Shown: positions 16,267 to 25,195 of the stretch, one piece after another
How positions within the stretch are numbered: position 1 is the stretch's first letter
Layout of the letters: every line of letters begins with the position of its first letter
From: Victivallales bacterium
Lineage (GTDB): Bacteria > Verrucomicrobiota > Lentisphaeria > Oligosphaerales > Oligosphaeraceae
Direction of reading: 5' to 3'
DNA: 64,000 nt
Assembly: GCA_017535315.1 (NCBI GenBank)
Contig: JAFXUD010000078.1
Span: forward strand, 1-64,000
Position numbers and translations under genes: made by a program
The notes under the pieces: model-generated
Seen by the model: only the letters and a program-made list of their open reading frames with translations
What the model was told of the DNA's origin: nothing
Database searches by the model: none

Positions 16267-16995
16267 CTATGGATTATGAAGCACGTATGCCTTGGCCTTC
16301 ATCATCGGTCTGAAGAAGGGGTAGAAGGAAGAATTGGTCCACTTGGTGTCGGCAACGCCGATGTCGCCGACGGAACCATCGTAGAGGACGGCATTGGCAC
16401 GCAACAGGTGACGGGCACCTAGACAATAGCCTTTTGCAGGCCCCAAATGGCGGAAGTAAGGATAACTGCCGTTTATCAGCCAAAAGTGATCCCAACTTTC
16501 GACGCCTTCGCCCTTGACTTCGCAGGTGTCGGCAAAGATGACCGTGTTGTAGGTGCCCCCTGTATCCACAGACGATTTCTTAGTAATGCGCCTGGCCGCC
16601 TCGTATGCGGGGATGGAGGTTGAAGGGCATTCACTGTGTGTTGTGCTGTAACCCCAGCAGTTGTAGTTCATACCGTACTGTGAAGGCTCGGCATCCTGGG
16701 TGCCCGACGGGCATTTCAGAGTCTTGAGGTCATATCCCTTGTATTCATTGACAAAATAGGAATACCAAATCATGCCAGTTGGATTCGGACCTGCGGCAGG
16801 ATAGACTTGCTCATCATTGTCCATCGTGTACATGTGAAAGACGAGCCCCAGCTGCTTGAGATTGCTTCGGCAGGAGATCATACGTCCCTTTTCACGCGCC
16901 TTGGCAAGCGCTGGCAACAGCATGGCCGCCAGAATCGCGATGATGGCAATGACCACCAGCAACTCAATCAATGTGAATCGAAAAAAACGCTTCAT
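16267..16995 (-). CDS. pseudopilin-like exported protein, paralogue
   Basis: 242 residues, the same length as its downstream neighbour and collinear with it. Same prepilin signature [16 protein letters not shown], and the same [22 protein letters not shown] and [20 protein letters not shown] blocks. Sequence differs mostly in the central part (residues about 105-140) and at the C-terminus. The two genes are a tandem duplicate. Predicted to be inserted in the inner membrane and processed by a prepilin peptidase, which is not encoded in this window. Confidence 0.88.
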   Translation of the reverse strand: MKRFFRFTLIELLVVIAIIAILAAMLLPALAKAREKGRMISCRSNLKQLGLVFHMYTMDNDEQVYPAAGPNPTGMIWYSYFVNEYKGYDLKTLKCPSGTQDAEPSQYGMNYNCWGYSTTHSECPSTSIPAYEAARRITKKSSVDTGGTYNTVIFADTCEVKGEGVESWDHFWLINGSYPYFRHLGPAKGYCLGARHLLRANAVLYDGSVGDIGVADTKWTNSSFYPFFRPMMKAKAYVLHNP

Positions 16996-17212
16996 GAATC
17001 AAACACTCCTATAGGTTATATACAAAAAAGAAACTCAATTAAATTATACCCTAAAATAAATATAAAAGCAAATGGTCAACTCACTTTTTTCTCATCTTTA
17101 ATTAGCACCTGAAGCCGTGAAGTTTTTGCGCCATAACTTTTTCACTATCGGCGTGACCTGTCCGCCTGACGGCATGATACGTCCTCATTCGTCGTTCTGA
17201 CGCAACACTCTC

Positions 17213-19480
17213 TCACTTCATGGGTTTAGGTCTAACCAAAAGCAGCCTGTCGGAATAGATTGAGCTGGTTTTCTGCGTAGAGCCTTTTACGTATGCTGGA
17301 CCAACTGCCTTAAGCGAAATGTATGCAATGTAATCATTGTCGCCATCAGGTGAGAACAGTCCGTGAGTGTACCATTGCAGGCGCCATGACGCATGGGCAT
17401 AGAAATATCCCCTGGGGGCCAACGTCACCTTGCCCAGCCTGTAGAAATGGTATTTCTCGTCCTGAGGAATCAGATCAATGGGCAGTGGTTTCATAATTGC
17501 GGCGTGTTGCTTTGTATGCGGGTTATAGTATCCTGCGGTAAAGCCGCTATATTTGGCGTCATCTGCAAAGAGTGCATACCCACCAAAGGCATCCTTGTCC
17601 TCTATTATCTCACGTTTCACACCAATGTAAATATCGTGCCAGGTCAATTGATGCACGACCTTCATGCCGTCGTATTCTTCTGGCACAGGAAGGGGAACCG
17701 CTATTTCTTCAAATCTGTTCATCATTTTCAAGAAGTTATTTTTTCTATCTGTGGTTGCCCAATCCCGCCATACCGTCATACAATCTTCTTTAAGTTGTTT
17801 TGCAAGCCCCTGTCCCTCCTTATCTCTATGACGTCTTAGATTGCACAGGTTCAATGCCAGGCGCTCTTTGATGATATGTTTCCTGTAATCGGGATTTGTG
17901 GTTGTGGTAAGGGCTTTTTCAAGCAGTTCATTGCAGTGGGCGAAGTACTCTTTTGTTAGGTCATATCGCTGGAAGATTGTAAGACTGCCAAGTTTTTCAG
18001 GCACTGCATCTTGACATGCACGGATGTACATTAGCAGTTCCTTCATAATAGGAGCCGCGTTTTCACCGTAATAGGCAGGCATGAATTTGTCCGTCAGCTC
18101 AAATATATCATGGGATGTATCATTCAGGAACTTCCGTCCAAGCCAAATTCTCAGAGGATAAAATGGTATTTCAAGGGAGCGTTCATGTTCTACGAAGATG
18201 CTTTTCAGCCCCATCTTGTGGTATATGCGGAGATTATCCTGTATTGGGTCGAAGCAAAGTCCAATGGCAGTTTTATTGTAGGTTATCCAATAGTCCCAAA
18301 TGGAGAGTCGTGCCAAGGCGGACCATCCTTCAAGTTCACTCAGGGCAAGTTTATTGTTTGGATGATGCAGTGTACGAAGGGAATCCCTATGGCCAATGGA
18401 AAATTCTGAACCGAGCTGGGCAAGGCGAACCAGAACATTGTGACGTGCTTTAATTCCAGACGTGGGTGGCTTTGTCGCAGTTTCGTATGCAAACATCTGA
18501 ATCAGTATTTCAGGGTAGTCCTTTTCTATACGCCCGCCCAGTTTGTTCATGAATTCCAGGACAGCACCGCCGTAGCTGCCGTGCTTTTTCACCAGCGCCC
18601 TGCAACCTTCGCATTGACACTCTGAGGAATTGTCGTTGGCTGAAATGTCATATAGAAATGGCGGACATTCAGGATTTTCCTCCCTATCTTTGGCGATGAA
18701 CTCCCGTAATTTCTTTTCAAAATAATCAACGGTCTTAGGGTTGGAAAGGCAAATCTGACCAGGACCGACATTGGATGTTGCCTTAACACGCTTGCCATTT
18801 GAATCCATGGAAAGGCAATCTTCATATTCAGGCGGGATATCCTTGGTGTATAGGTGATAGGTATGGCATGGACGGGGCAGCCCATAAATGCGGAATAGAC
18901 CGTATTTTTGCATTACCTTGAACTCTTCCTTGTTCTCCTCGTCATGAAAGAGATTATTGCGGTTTCTGGCTTCGCAAAGCCAGCGTTTGGTGGTTTCGTC
19001 ATTGTAGTATGTATGGATGTCCCGTACCAGAAAGGCTGGCTTGCCAGTAAGGTCAATTGCAGGCCATTTGTCCAGCGTTGAGTTCGGGACAACAGTGAAA
19101 CTCTCGTCAAGCCACATCACACCATAAAGTCTTTCCAGAAGTTCGTATGCGCTGTAGAGGACGCCTCTTGGACTGCCACCAGCAGCAATAAGTCGCTTGC
19201 CATCAACGGATTTTAGTACCCATTCCTCCCTGTCTAGCGCAGTACAATCTATGCCCTGGCTGGCGGCTAGCTCTGTTTTTCCTACATATATTGCCAGCTG
19301 TCCTGTGGCCTTGCCTTCGGAAACAACTGAAATATTCGTGCCGTATGCCTTATTGAGGTGAAGCGTCAATTCCTCCGCCGCAGTTTGCTCAAATGTCGTT
19401 GGTTCCTTTGGTAATATTACTTCCATTGCCATTGTACTTAGTATTGATGCCATGAGTAGGAAAATGAAGCTTTTTTTCAT
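17213..19480 (-). CDS. exported DUF4838-type protein (GH20-like N-terminal domain)
   Basis: 755 residues with a signal peptide (MKKSFIFLLMASILSTMAME). Residues about 20-130 resemble the alpha/beta domain 2 found before GH20/GH67 barrels (EPTTFEQTAAEELTLHLNK, LAIYVGKTELA). From about 140 to 500 the pattern of DUF4838 proteins follows: YNDETTKRWLCEARNRNN, then SANDNSSECQCEGC near 280-295 and a barrel-like run. DUF4838 proteins are associated with polysaccharide loci, but the activity is not known to me. Residues 610-755 form an extra beta-rich domain. Distances to both neighbours (217 and 60 bp) allow co-transcription with the pseudopilins. Confidence 0.8.
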   Translation of the reverse strand: MKKSFIFLLMASILSTMAMEVILPKEPTTFEQTAAEELTLHLNKAYGTNISVVSEGKATGQLAIYVGKTELAASQGIDCTALDREEWVLKSVDGKRLIAAGGSPRGVLYSAYELLERLYGVMWLDESFTVVPNSTLDKWPAIDLTGKPAFLVRDIHTYYNDETTKRWLCEARNRNNLFHDEENKEEFKVMQKYGLFRIYGLPRPCHTYHLYTKDIPPEYEDCLSMDSNGKRVKATSNVGPGQICLSNPKTVDYFEKKLREFIAKDREENPECPPFLYDISANDNSSECQCEGCRALVKKHGSYGGAVLEFMNKLGGRIEKDYPEILIQMFAYETATKPPTSGIKARHNVLVRLAQLGSEFSIGHRDSLRTLHHPNNKLALSELEGWSALARLSIWDYWITYNKTAIGLCFDPIQDNLRIYHKMGLKSIFVEHERSLEIPFYPLRIWLGRKFLNDTSHDIFELTDKFMPAYYGENAAPIMKELLMYIRACQDAVPEKLGSLTIFQRYDLTKEYFAHCNELLEKALTTTTNPDYRKHIIKERLALNLCNLRRHRDKEGQGLAKQLKEDCMTVWRDWATTDRKNNFLKMMNRFEEIAVPLPVPEEYDGMKVVHQLTWHDIYIGVKREIIEDKDAFGGYALFADDAKYSGFTAGYYNPHTKQHAAIMKPLPIDLIPQDEKYHFYRLGKVTLAPRGYFYAHASWRLQWYTHGLFSPDGDNDYIAYISLKAVGPAYVKGSTQKTSSIYSDRLLLVRPKPMK

Positions 19481-19540
19481 TGACAGATACCTATTGAAGT
19501 TTTCTTCACGAATTCAGGTAGCAATTAGCAGAGGTAATTG

Positions 19541-22441
19541 CTAACTCTTTTTTCCAAGCCAATGGATTGTATTCTTCAACAGGACTTTCTCGATGTCTGT
19601 CATTGGGCAGTCCCTGTCTTTTGGACCGATGGCAAGCCCTAGTCCACAGGGGACGTAGCGTCCTCGTCCTAGGGAGCCAGCCGCCATCACGCAAGTACCC
19701 TTTTCGGTGACGAGCAAAGGCACCGCACCTTTCGCCAACTTCATCCCGACCATGTCGCCAAAGGTGGATTTCTGCTGCTCTATCGGAAGACCCTTTACAA
19801 TTGGATGCCGTCCAGATACCTTCCAGAAAGAGGTGGAGATTGCCTCGGGAATCGGCTCCTGCACAACCTGCGGAACCGCATTGACAAACTCCCTGATGCC
19901 CACCAACGCATGGGTGGTCAGAAGCCCGCCACCACGCTTCACGTAATCCGCCAGCAACTTGGCCATCGCCTCGTCCTTGAAGAGCGACTGATGCCTTCTG
20001 GGTTGCGGAATGATAAGCACTTGAACGTTTCGCAGATTCTCCGCTGTAAGCTTGTAGATGACAGTGGCATCAAAGGATTTGTCCCCCTTAATTGCCTCCA
20101 GAATGTATTTTGCGCCGTAGGCTCCATCGTCCCAAAGGGCGACGCGGAGGTCGCCGTTCATGGCAAACTGCGGTGGGCCATTGTGCTTGAGATAATCCTG
20201 CTTTTCCTCCTCGCCAAAGACAGTCAGAACGGGCGAGCGTGCCAGCAGGTGATTTTTCTGGTCCGTCACCAGCAGCCTGTAGCGTCCTGGATACTCCAGT
20301 CGCATCTGGCAGGTCACGCCCTTGTTGGAAATCCTGCTTTTCACGGGGATACGCTCCTCAAGCACTCCATTCCGTTCAAGCTGGATGACAGTGTTCTGGG
20401 TAAAACGGCCCCCAGGCGGCAGTACGACCTCCACCGTGAGACTGTCATTCTGCAGGAGATTTCCACCATAGTCCTTGCGAATTCCGCTGAAGGCAAACTC
20501 GACATGCGAGGAGTGGTGCGGCAACAGGGTGCCAGTGGGAACAGAGGCAATGCCCCTCTTCAAGGCGGGTAAATCTCTCGTGGCGAAGTTGTTGTCCAAA
20601 CAGAAGCAGACAAAGCCGTCACCACCGAGTCTCCTGGTCAACAGCAACTGCTCTGCGATTTCGACGGGGGAATCCAGAAGATAAGAGCCCACGCCTGGAT
20701 AGTAGGGGATGCGGTACTTTACAGCATCCATCTGCGCCTGGATGTAGTTCTCAAGCGAGGAAACCTCGGTCGTGTAGTCCATGGGACAGACGAAATCAAG
20801 CCAGCCATTTTCAATCCATTTGGCTGCATCCTGCCCAATGCTGACCTTGGAACTGCCCCAGTCCGAAAAGACCGCCGCCGAGACACGGATATCCTTGCGA
20901 ATCCGATGCGCCTCCTTGCTGACGACTTCGACCAGGCGAGAGATGTTGTCCTGCCGCCACTGGATGAACTGCTTGTAGTATTTGCCGCCTTCCCTGCAAT
21001 CGCCAGGCCAGTTCTCCATCTTCGAACCGACGTTATTTTCAAAGGCCTTTTGCGCGGATGGACTATAGTCTGAATTGGAGCCAGGGTAACGGATATAGTC
21101 GAAATGGATACCGTCAACGGGGTACTTCTTCACGATTTCCAGGAACGCATCTCGCTCCAGATCGAAGTTTTCGCGGATATGCGGTGCAAGATAGCGCGAC
21201 TTCGTTCCATCGTAGGTGAGTTGGGTCCGCTCAGCCTCCTGCATCTGCTTGACAAGGGCCTCGGGCGTGCGGTGCCCCATGTTCCAGCAGACGTGCCAGA
21301 CATGCAACTCCACGCCATATTTGCGGCAGGCCTTCAGGCACTCCTCAATCTGGTCGCCGCGCGTCGCAACATCGGGATGGACGGGCAGCACCTCGCTCTG
21401 GTAGTCGGCCACATATGACCAGCTCATATTGGCAAAGATGGCATTGAAGCCATTCTCCGCCAGCACCTTGATGGTCTCGTCCCAGGTTTTGCCGCGCAGA
21501 CCGTATGCGGAATGAATCCAAGCGCCACGCAACTCGCCAGTCCGTGAGGGACAGGCGAGAAGATAAGCTTCGCCATTGATCTTCCTGGCGACCAGCAGCT
21601 TGTCGTAAGCTTCGGGGTAGTTTCGCATGTTCAAGGCGTGCCTGGCCTCATCGACCAGTTTCCCTGCCTGACTCAAAAGCGGGTTTGCCTCCGCATTGGC
21701 GGCCTTGCGGACATGCTCGACAAACTGCTCCTTGGTTTTCATGCCGCCGATGGCATAAACACGCTCCAACTCCTTGCGAACAGCCTTCTCCCATACATCA
21801 GGGAGATAATGGCCGACGAGCGAGAGGAAGAAAAGCTTTCCTGCAGGGGCATCGTTGTCCAGATAGACATGAGTGAAATAGATGCCGTTGTCGTTCAAGG
21901 TGACGGCAATCCTCGGCAGCTCCTTTCCCTCGGTATCAGCCCAATGCCCCAAGGCTTTCGTGCCATCCATCAACTCGGGGTCAAGTACATTGCGGGACAT
22001 CTGCACCATGCTTTGCGGCAGGCCGCCAATCTGCTTTTGGTCAAAGGCGATGCTTTGCACATCCCCCAGCGCCTTGCTGTCCAAGTAGGTGGTTTTCTTG
22101 ACGCCCACCAGATTCAGGAGCCGTGGACTGCTGTTATAGAAGACGGCCAGCTTGCCGCCCTTCGCCACAAACTCCTCCACGGCCTTTAGGGATTCAGGCA
22201 GAATCTGCTTGTTGTAGGGGAAAAACGCCAGACTGATTCCCTCAAACGACTTTGCGGTCAACGCATTGTCCTTTGCAGATTTGTACTCCACGCCGACATC
22301 GGTCAGCCGTCTTTTGACCTTGTCCGCGAAGTTCGCCAGTTCATTCTGTGCTTTTGTGTCAGACGCACTCCCCTGAACAACCAAAACACCCTGCGCACTT
22401 GCAAGCAGGGACAACATCAGACACAGCATTGTCAATCTCAT
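19541..22441 (-). CDS. exported GHL10/DUF187 glycosidase-like protein with ThuA/GATase-like C-terminus
   Basis: 966 residues with signal peptide (about 1-18). Residues about 300-625 match the glycosyl-hydrolase-like 10 (DUF187) family: RGAWIHSAYG, FNAIFANMSWSYV, ELHVWHVCWNMG, VDGIHFDYIRYPG, WLDFVCPMDYT. The N-terminal region (20-225) and the C-terminal region (about 755-966, with LRVALWDDGAYG, VLIIPQPRRHQS, YVKRGGGLLTTHA) both look like class-I glutamine-amidotransferase/ThuA-type alpha/beta domains. The family is thought to act on saccharide chains of glycans; the exact activity is unknown. AAGGGG lies 5 nt before the ATG. A MITE-like element sits 22 bp upstream. Confidence 0.82.
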   Translation of the reverse strand: MRLTMLCLMLSLLASAQGVLVVQGSASDTKAQNELANFADKVKRRLTDVGVEYKSAKDNALTAKSFEGISLAFFPYNKQILPESLKAVEEFVAKGGKLAVFYNSSPRLLNLVGVKKTTYLDSKALGDVQSIAFDQKQIGGLPQSMVQMSRNVLDPELMDGTKALGHWADTEGKELPRIAVTLNDNGIYFTHVYLDNDAPAGKLFFLSLVGHYLPDVWEKAVRKELERVYAIGGMKTKEQFVEHVRKAANAEANPLLSQAGKLVDEARHALNMRNYPEAYDKLLVARKINGEAYLLACPSRTGELRGAWIHSAYGLRGKTWDETIKVLAENGFNAIFANMSWSYVADYQSEVLPVHPDVATRGDQIEECLKACRKYGVELHVWHVCWNMGHRTPEALVKQMQEAERTQLTYDGTKSRYLAPHIRENFDLERDAFLEIVKKYPVDGIHFDYIRYPGSNSDYSPSAQKAFENNVGSKMENWPGDCREGGKYYKQFIQWRQDNISRLVEVVSKEAHRIRKDIRVSAAVFSDWGSSKVSIGQDAAKWIENGWLDFVCPMDYTTEVSSLENYIQAQMDAVKYRIPYYPGVGSYLLDSPVEIAEQLLLTRRLGGDGFVCFCLDNNFATRDLPALKRGIASVPTGTLLPHHSSHVEFAFSGIRKDYGGNLLQNDSLTVEVVLPPGGRFTQNTVIQLERNGVLEERIPVKSRISNKGVTCQMRLEYPGRYRLLVTDQKNHLLARSPVLTVFGEEEKQDYLKHNGPPQFAMNGDLRVALWDDGAYGAKYILEAIKGDKSFDATVIYKLTAENLRNVQVLIIPQPRRHQSLFKDEAMAKLLADYVKRGGGLLTTHALVGIREFVNAVPQVVQEPIPEAISTSFWKVSGRHPIVKGLPIEQQKSTFGDMVGMKLAKGAVPLLVTEKGTCVMAAGSLGRGRYVPCGLGLAIGPKDRDCPMTDIEKVLLKNTIHWLGKKS

Positions 22442-22462
22442 AAAGACCCCTTAAAATTGGAC

Positions 22463-22677
22463 TGTAAAAAGTTACTATTCAGAAAGGAAGCATTTTGGCA
22501 CGAACCGCTAGACTTTTTGCGCCGTGCCGCTCCGCTTCGCTACGCGGCACGGCGCAAAAGGACTCTGTGAACTGCTTATCCCGTGGGTTTCGCTCGCGCC
22601 TTGGCGCTCGCTTCACCCACGGCTATGTTCTTGCCGCCGCTAAAACGGCTTACCCATCTGAACAGTTACTGTAAAAA
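22463..22677. mobile_element. MITE-like element, copy B with flanking 8-bp repeat
   Basis: 199-bp element (22471-22669) bounded by an 8-bp direct repeat TGTAAAAA at 22463-22470 and 22670-22677. Terminal inverted repeats: GTTACTATTCAGA at the left, GTAACTGTTCAGA at the right read on the other strand (11 of 13 match). Internal hairpin 1: TTTTGCGCCGTGCCGC (22515-22530) with its perfect complement at 22544-22559. Hairpin 2 has CCGTGGGT..ACCCACGG arms. Same order and sequence type as copy A at 6300-6485. No coding capacity. It lies in the leader/promoter region of the GHL10 gene. Confidence 0.75.
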
Positions 22678-22772
22678 ATCTTTTTTCAACTATAATGATT
22701 TCCTTGGCAGTTTCAAACAGGAAAGAGCTTTTTTCTGGGCAATTGGACGCAGAAAACCTTTTCCATGCACAC

Positions 22773-22800
22773 TTGCATAACGCAAAAGGACTGGTATTGT
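22773..22800 (+). promoter_or_regulatory. candidate promoter of the GH5-like gene
   Basis: TTGCAT (22773-22778), 16-bp spacer, TATTGT (22795-22800), 46 bp before the start codon. The spacing matches other promoter candidates here, the -10 box is weaker. The rest of the 404-bp divergent gap is the MITE-like element plus AT-rich sequence. Confidence 0.4.
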
Positions 22801-22845
22801 ATTTGGGAAAATGCACAAGGGCATTATAAATAAAGAGGCAAACAC

Positions 22846-24750
22846 ATGATGGACTATCCCTATTTTGAATCTGGACGCTTTTACGTGGGTTGCAACTACT
22901 GGGCCTCCCATGCAGGCACCTATATGTGGCGCAACTGGCGCCCCGAGATCGTCAGGCAGGACTTCGAGATGATGGCAAAGGCAGGCCTGAAGCTGGTCCG
23001 TATGTTTCCGCTCTGGCCAGATTTTCAGCCGCTTGAGCAGATGTACAGCGGTGGAGGCACGCGCTGCGAATACAGCCTGAAAGGACGTCCCCTCCCCGAC
23101 ACCTGGGAGGGGCAGTGCGGCGTTGATGCAGAAGCCCTTGAAAAACTCGCCTTCCTGCTGGAATGCGCGGATAAAAGCGGCATCAAGCTGATGATCGGTC
23201 TCGTCACGGGCTGGATGAGCGGACGTCTTTTCGCGCCACCCGCCTTCGAGGGGCGCAACCTCCTGACAGACAGCGAAGTCATCAAATGGCAGGTGCGCAT
23301 GGTGCGCTGCATCGTCAGGCGATTCAAGGACTCACCCGCCATCGTCGCCTGGGATTTGGGCAACGAATGCAACTGCATGGCCCCCCTCGCCTCCGCTGCG
23401 GACGCCTGGTGCTGGAACAACGCCATCGCCTCCGCCATCCGTCTGGAGGACACTACCCGCCCCGTCGTCTCTGGAATGCACGGCCTCAGCTGCGACGCCC
23501 ACAAGAACTGGCGGCCATGGGATGTCGGCGAGCTCAACGACATCCTGAACACGCACCCCTACCCTATTTTCACCCCCTACTCTGGCCTACAGCGCGTCAA
23601 CACCCTGCGCAACGCCATGCATGCCGCCGCTGAATCCAGGCTGTATGCGGAAGTTGGCGGCAAGCCCTGCACCGTCGAGGAAGCGGGCAACCTGGGACCG
23701 ATGTACTCCAGCCCGCAGACTGCATCCGCCTATCTGAACAATATGCTTTGGAACGCCTACGCCCACGACTGCCGCAGCCTTCTCTGGTGGTGCGGCTTCG
23801 ATCAGACGCAGCTTCCCTTCCCACCATACGAGTGGAACGCCATGGAACGCGAACTGGGACTGTTCGATGCGGACAAAAAGGAGACGCTACCCCTCAAGAC
23901 CCTGGGTGCCTTCCAGCAGACCATCGACAGTCTGAACACCACCCTCCCAAAATACCGCCGCAATGCAGTCTGTATCCTAAGCCAAGGGCAGGATACGTGG
24001 GGCGTCGCATTCGCCAGTTTCATCCTGGCAAAGCAGGCTGGCTTCGACATCGAGTTCCAGTATGCAAAGCAACCGTTGAAGGAGGCATCCGCCTACATTC
24101 TGCCCTCTATCGCCACCGACACCGCCATCTACCAGTACCGCTACAAGGAGTTGCTTGCCAAAGTGGAGGCGGGAGCCAGTCTCTTCGTCACCTGGGCTGG
24201 AGGCAGTCTGCAACCCTTTGAAAAGGTCTTTGGCGCACGTCCTGAATGGCGTTATCAGGAGAGTTCTCCCAGAAGCATCACACTTGAGGAGACATCCATC
24301 ACCTTGACACAGTCCCTGCGCATGGGGCTAAGCACCCCGAACGCCGCAGTCTGCGCCACCGATGAAAAAGGGATGCCGATCCTGACGCTGGGACGCTATG
24401 GCAAAGGACAGGTCGCCTTCCTTGCATCTGGCATTGAAAATGAACTGGCCCCCAAGCCTGACGCCTTTCTGCCAGAAGCCACTCCAGTCTGGCGATTCTA
24501 CGCCTGGTTCGCCAAAGTCGCGGGCATCCAGCGCATCCTTGTCTCCAATGACCCCTTCATCACCTGCACAGAGCATTTTCTCGAAACGCAACAAGCCATC
24601 GTCATTGCCGTCAACAACACACCTAAGGAACGCACCTTCAAGCCCACTCTGGCAGAAGGCTGGACTATTGAACAGCATCTCTTTGGGGGGCAAGGCAAAA
24701 TCGCAGCCAATTCAGCCGTCATGCTGCGGCTAAGGCAGAAACACGCTTGA
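22846..24750 (+). CDS. GH5-like (mannanase/cellulase-type) glycosidase
   Basis: 634 residues without a signal peptide, so cytoplasmic. A TIM barrel spans about residues 10-330: VGCNYWASHAG, then ARG/pocket segments, AWDLGNECNC with candidate acid/base Glu174, and CTVEEAGN with candidate nucleophile Glu279. The layout follows GH5/GH-A clan enzymes, especially mannanase-like members. Residues about 360-520 resemble the alpha/beta domain seen in beta-galactosidase-type proteins (ASAYILPSIATDTAIYQYRY). A short beta C-terminus follows. GAGG lies before two alternate ATGs (22846, 22849). Substrate presumably an imported oligosaccharide; family number tentative. Confidence 0.82.
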   Translation: MMDYPYFESGRFYVGCNYWASHAGTYMWRNWRPEIVRQDFEMMAKAGLKLVRMFPLWPDFQPLEQMYSGGGTRCEYSLKGRPLPDTWEGQCGVDAEALEKLAFLLECADKSGIKLMIGLVTGWMSGRLFAPPAFEGRNLLTDSEVIKWQVRMVRCIVRRFKDSPAIVAWDLGNECNCMAPLASAADAWCWNNAIASAIRLEDTTRPVVSGMHGLSCDAHKNWRPWDVGELNDILNTHPYPIFTPYSGLQRVNTLRNAMHAAAESRLYAEVGGKPCTVEEAGNLGPMYSSPQTASAYLNNMLWNAYAHDCRSLLWWCGFDQTQLPFPPYEWNAMERELGLFDADKKETLPLKTLGAFQQTIDSLNTTLPKYRRNAVCILSQGQDTWGVAFASFILAKQAGFDIEFQYAKQPLKEASAYILPSIATDTAIYQYRYKELLAKVEAGASLFVTWAGGSLQPFEKVFGARPEWRYQESSPRSITLEETSITLTQSLRMGLSTPNAAVCATDEKGMPILTLGRYGKGQVAFLASGIENELAPKPDAFLPEATPVWRFYAWFAKVAGIQRILVSNDPFITCTEHFLETQQAIVIAVNNTPKERTFKPTLAEGWTIEQHLFGGQGKIAANSAVMLRLRQKHA

Positions 24751-24761
24751 CCTCCCTTCCA

Positions 24762-25190
24762 TCATTTGTCCCGAAAAACCAATCGTTTGTCCGTGCGTGC
24801 CTCAGACGCAATAACCTCTGGGGAAGACCAGCAGACAATTCTCGCATCGTGACGGCATTTGGAGAGGAAATCGGCGGTTATCATGTTCGCTGTAGCGAAT
24901 TTCCCCTCGTGCGTCAAAGGCACCTGGATGGAGATGACAGTGGCACGGGCAAGGTTTTCCAGGGGCACGAACGTCTCCATGCCGACATTGGTAAGCTGAC
25001 AGCCGCCCATGCCGTTGCCCCAGAGGTCGAAAAAGGTCTCGCTGAGCTCATCCGCCTCCGCCAAGGCGCGAGGCGGGTCGCAGAGGATGACCTCGCAGCC
25101 TGCCGCCAAAGCCTCATCGCGCAGTTTTGTTCCAAGATGTCCCACGCCTACAAGTCCCACGATATCGCCTGATTTGAAGATATTTCCCAT
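24762..25190 (-). CDS. truncated NAD-binding fragment of a D-2-hydroxyacid (PdxB-like) dehydrogenase
   Basis: 142 residues holding only the Rossmann domain: GLVGVGHLGTKL (GxGxxG type) at residues 12-23, VILCDPPRA ending in the NAD-specific acidic residue, then ISIQVPLTHEG and a helix with FLSKCRHDARIV. This is the nucleotide-binding part of the 2-hydroxyacid dehydrogenase family, most like erythronate-4-phosphate dehydrogenase. The N-terminal catalytic half and the C-terminal part with the catalytic His are absent, so activity is unlikely. It begins 5 bp after the stop of the upstream minus-strand gene and ends 11 bp from the GH5 stop. It is either a decaying remnant or a domain used for something else. 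Confidence 0.6.
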   Translation of the reverse strand: MGNIFKSGDIVGLVGVGHLGTKLRDEALAAGCEVILCDPPRALAEADELSETFFDLWGNGMGGCQLTNVGMETFVPLENLARATVISIQVPLTHEGKFATANMITADFLSKCRHDARIVCWSSPEVIASEARTDKRLVFRDK

Positions 25191-25195
25191 ATCAT

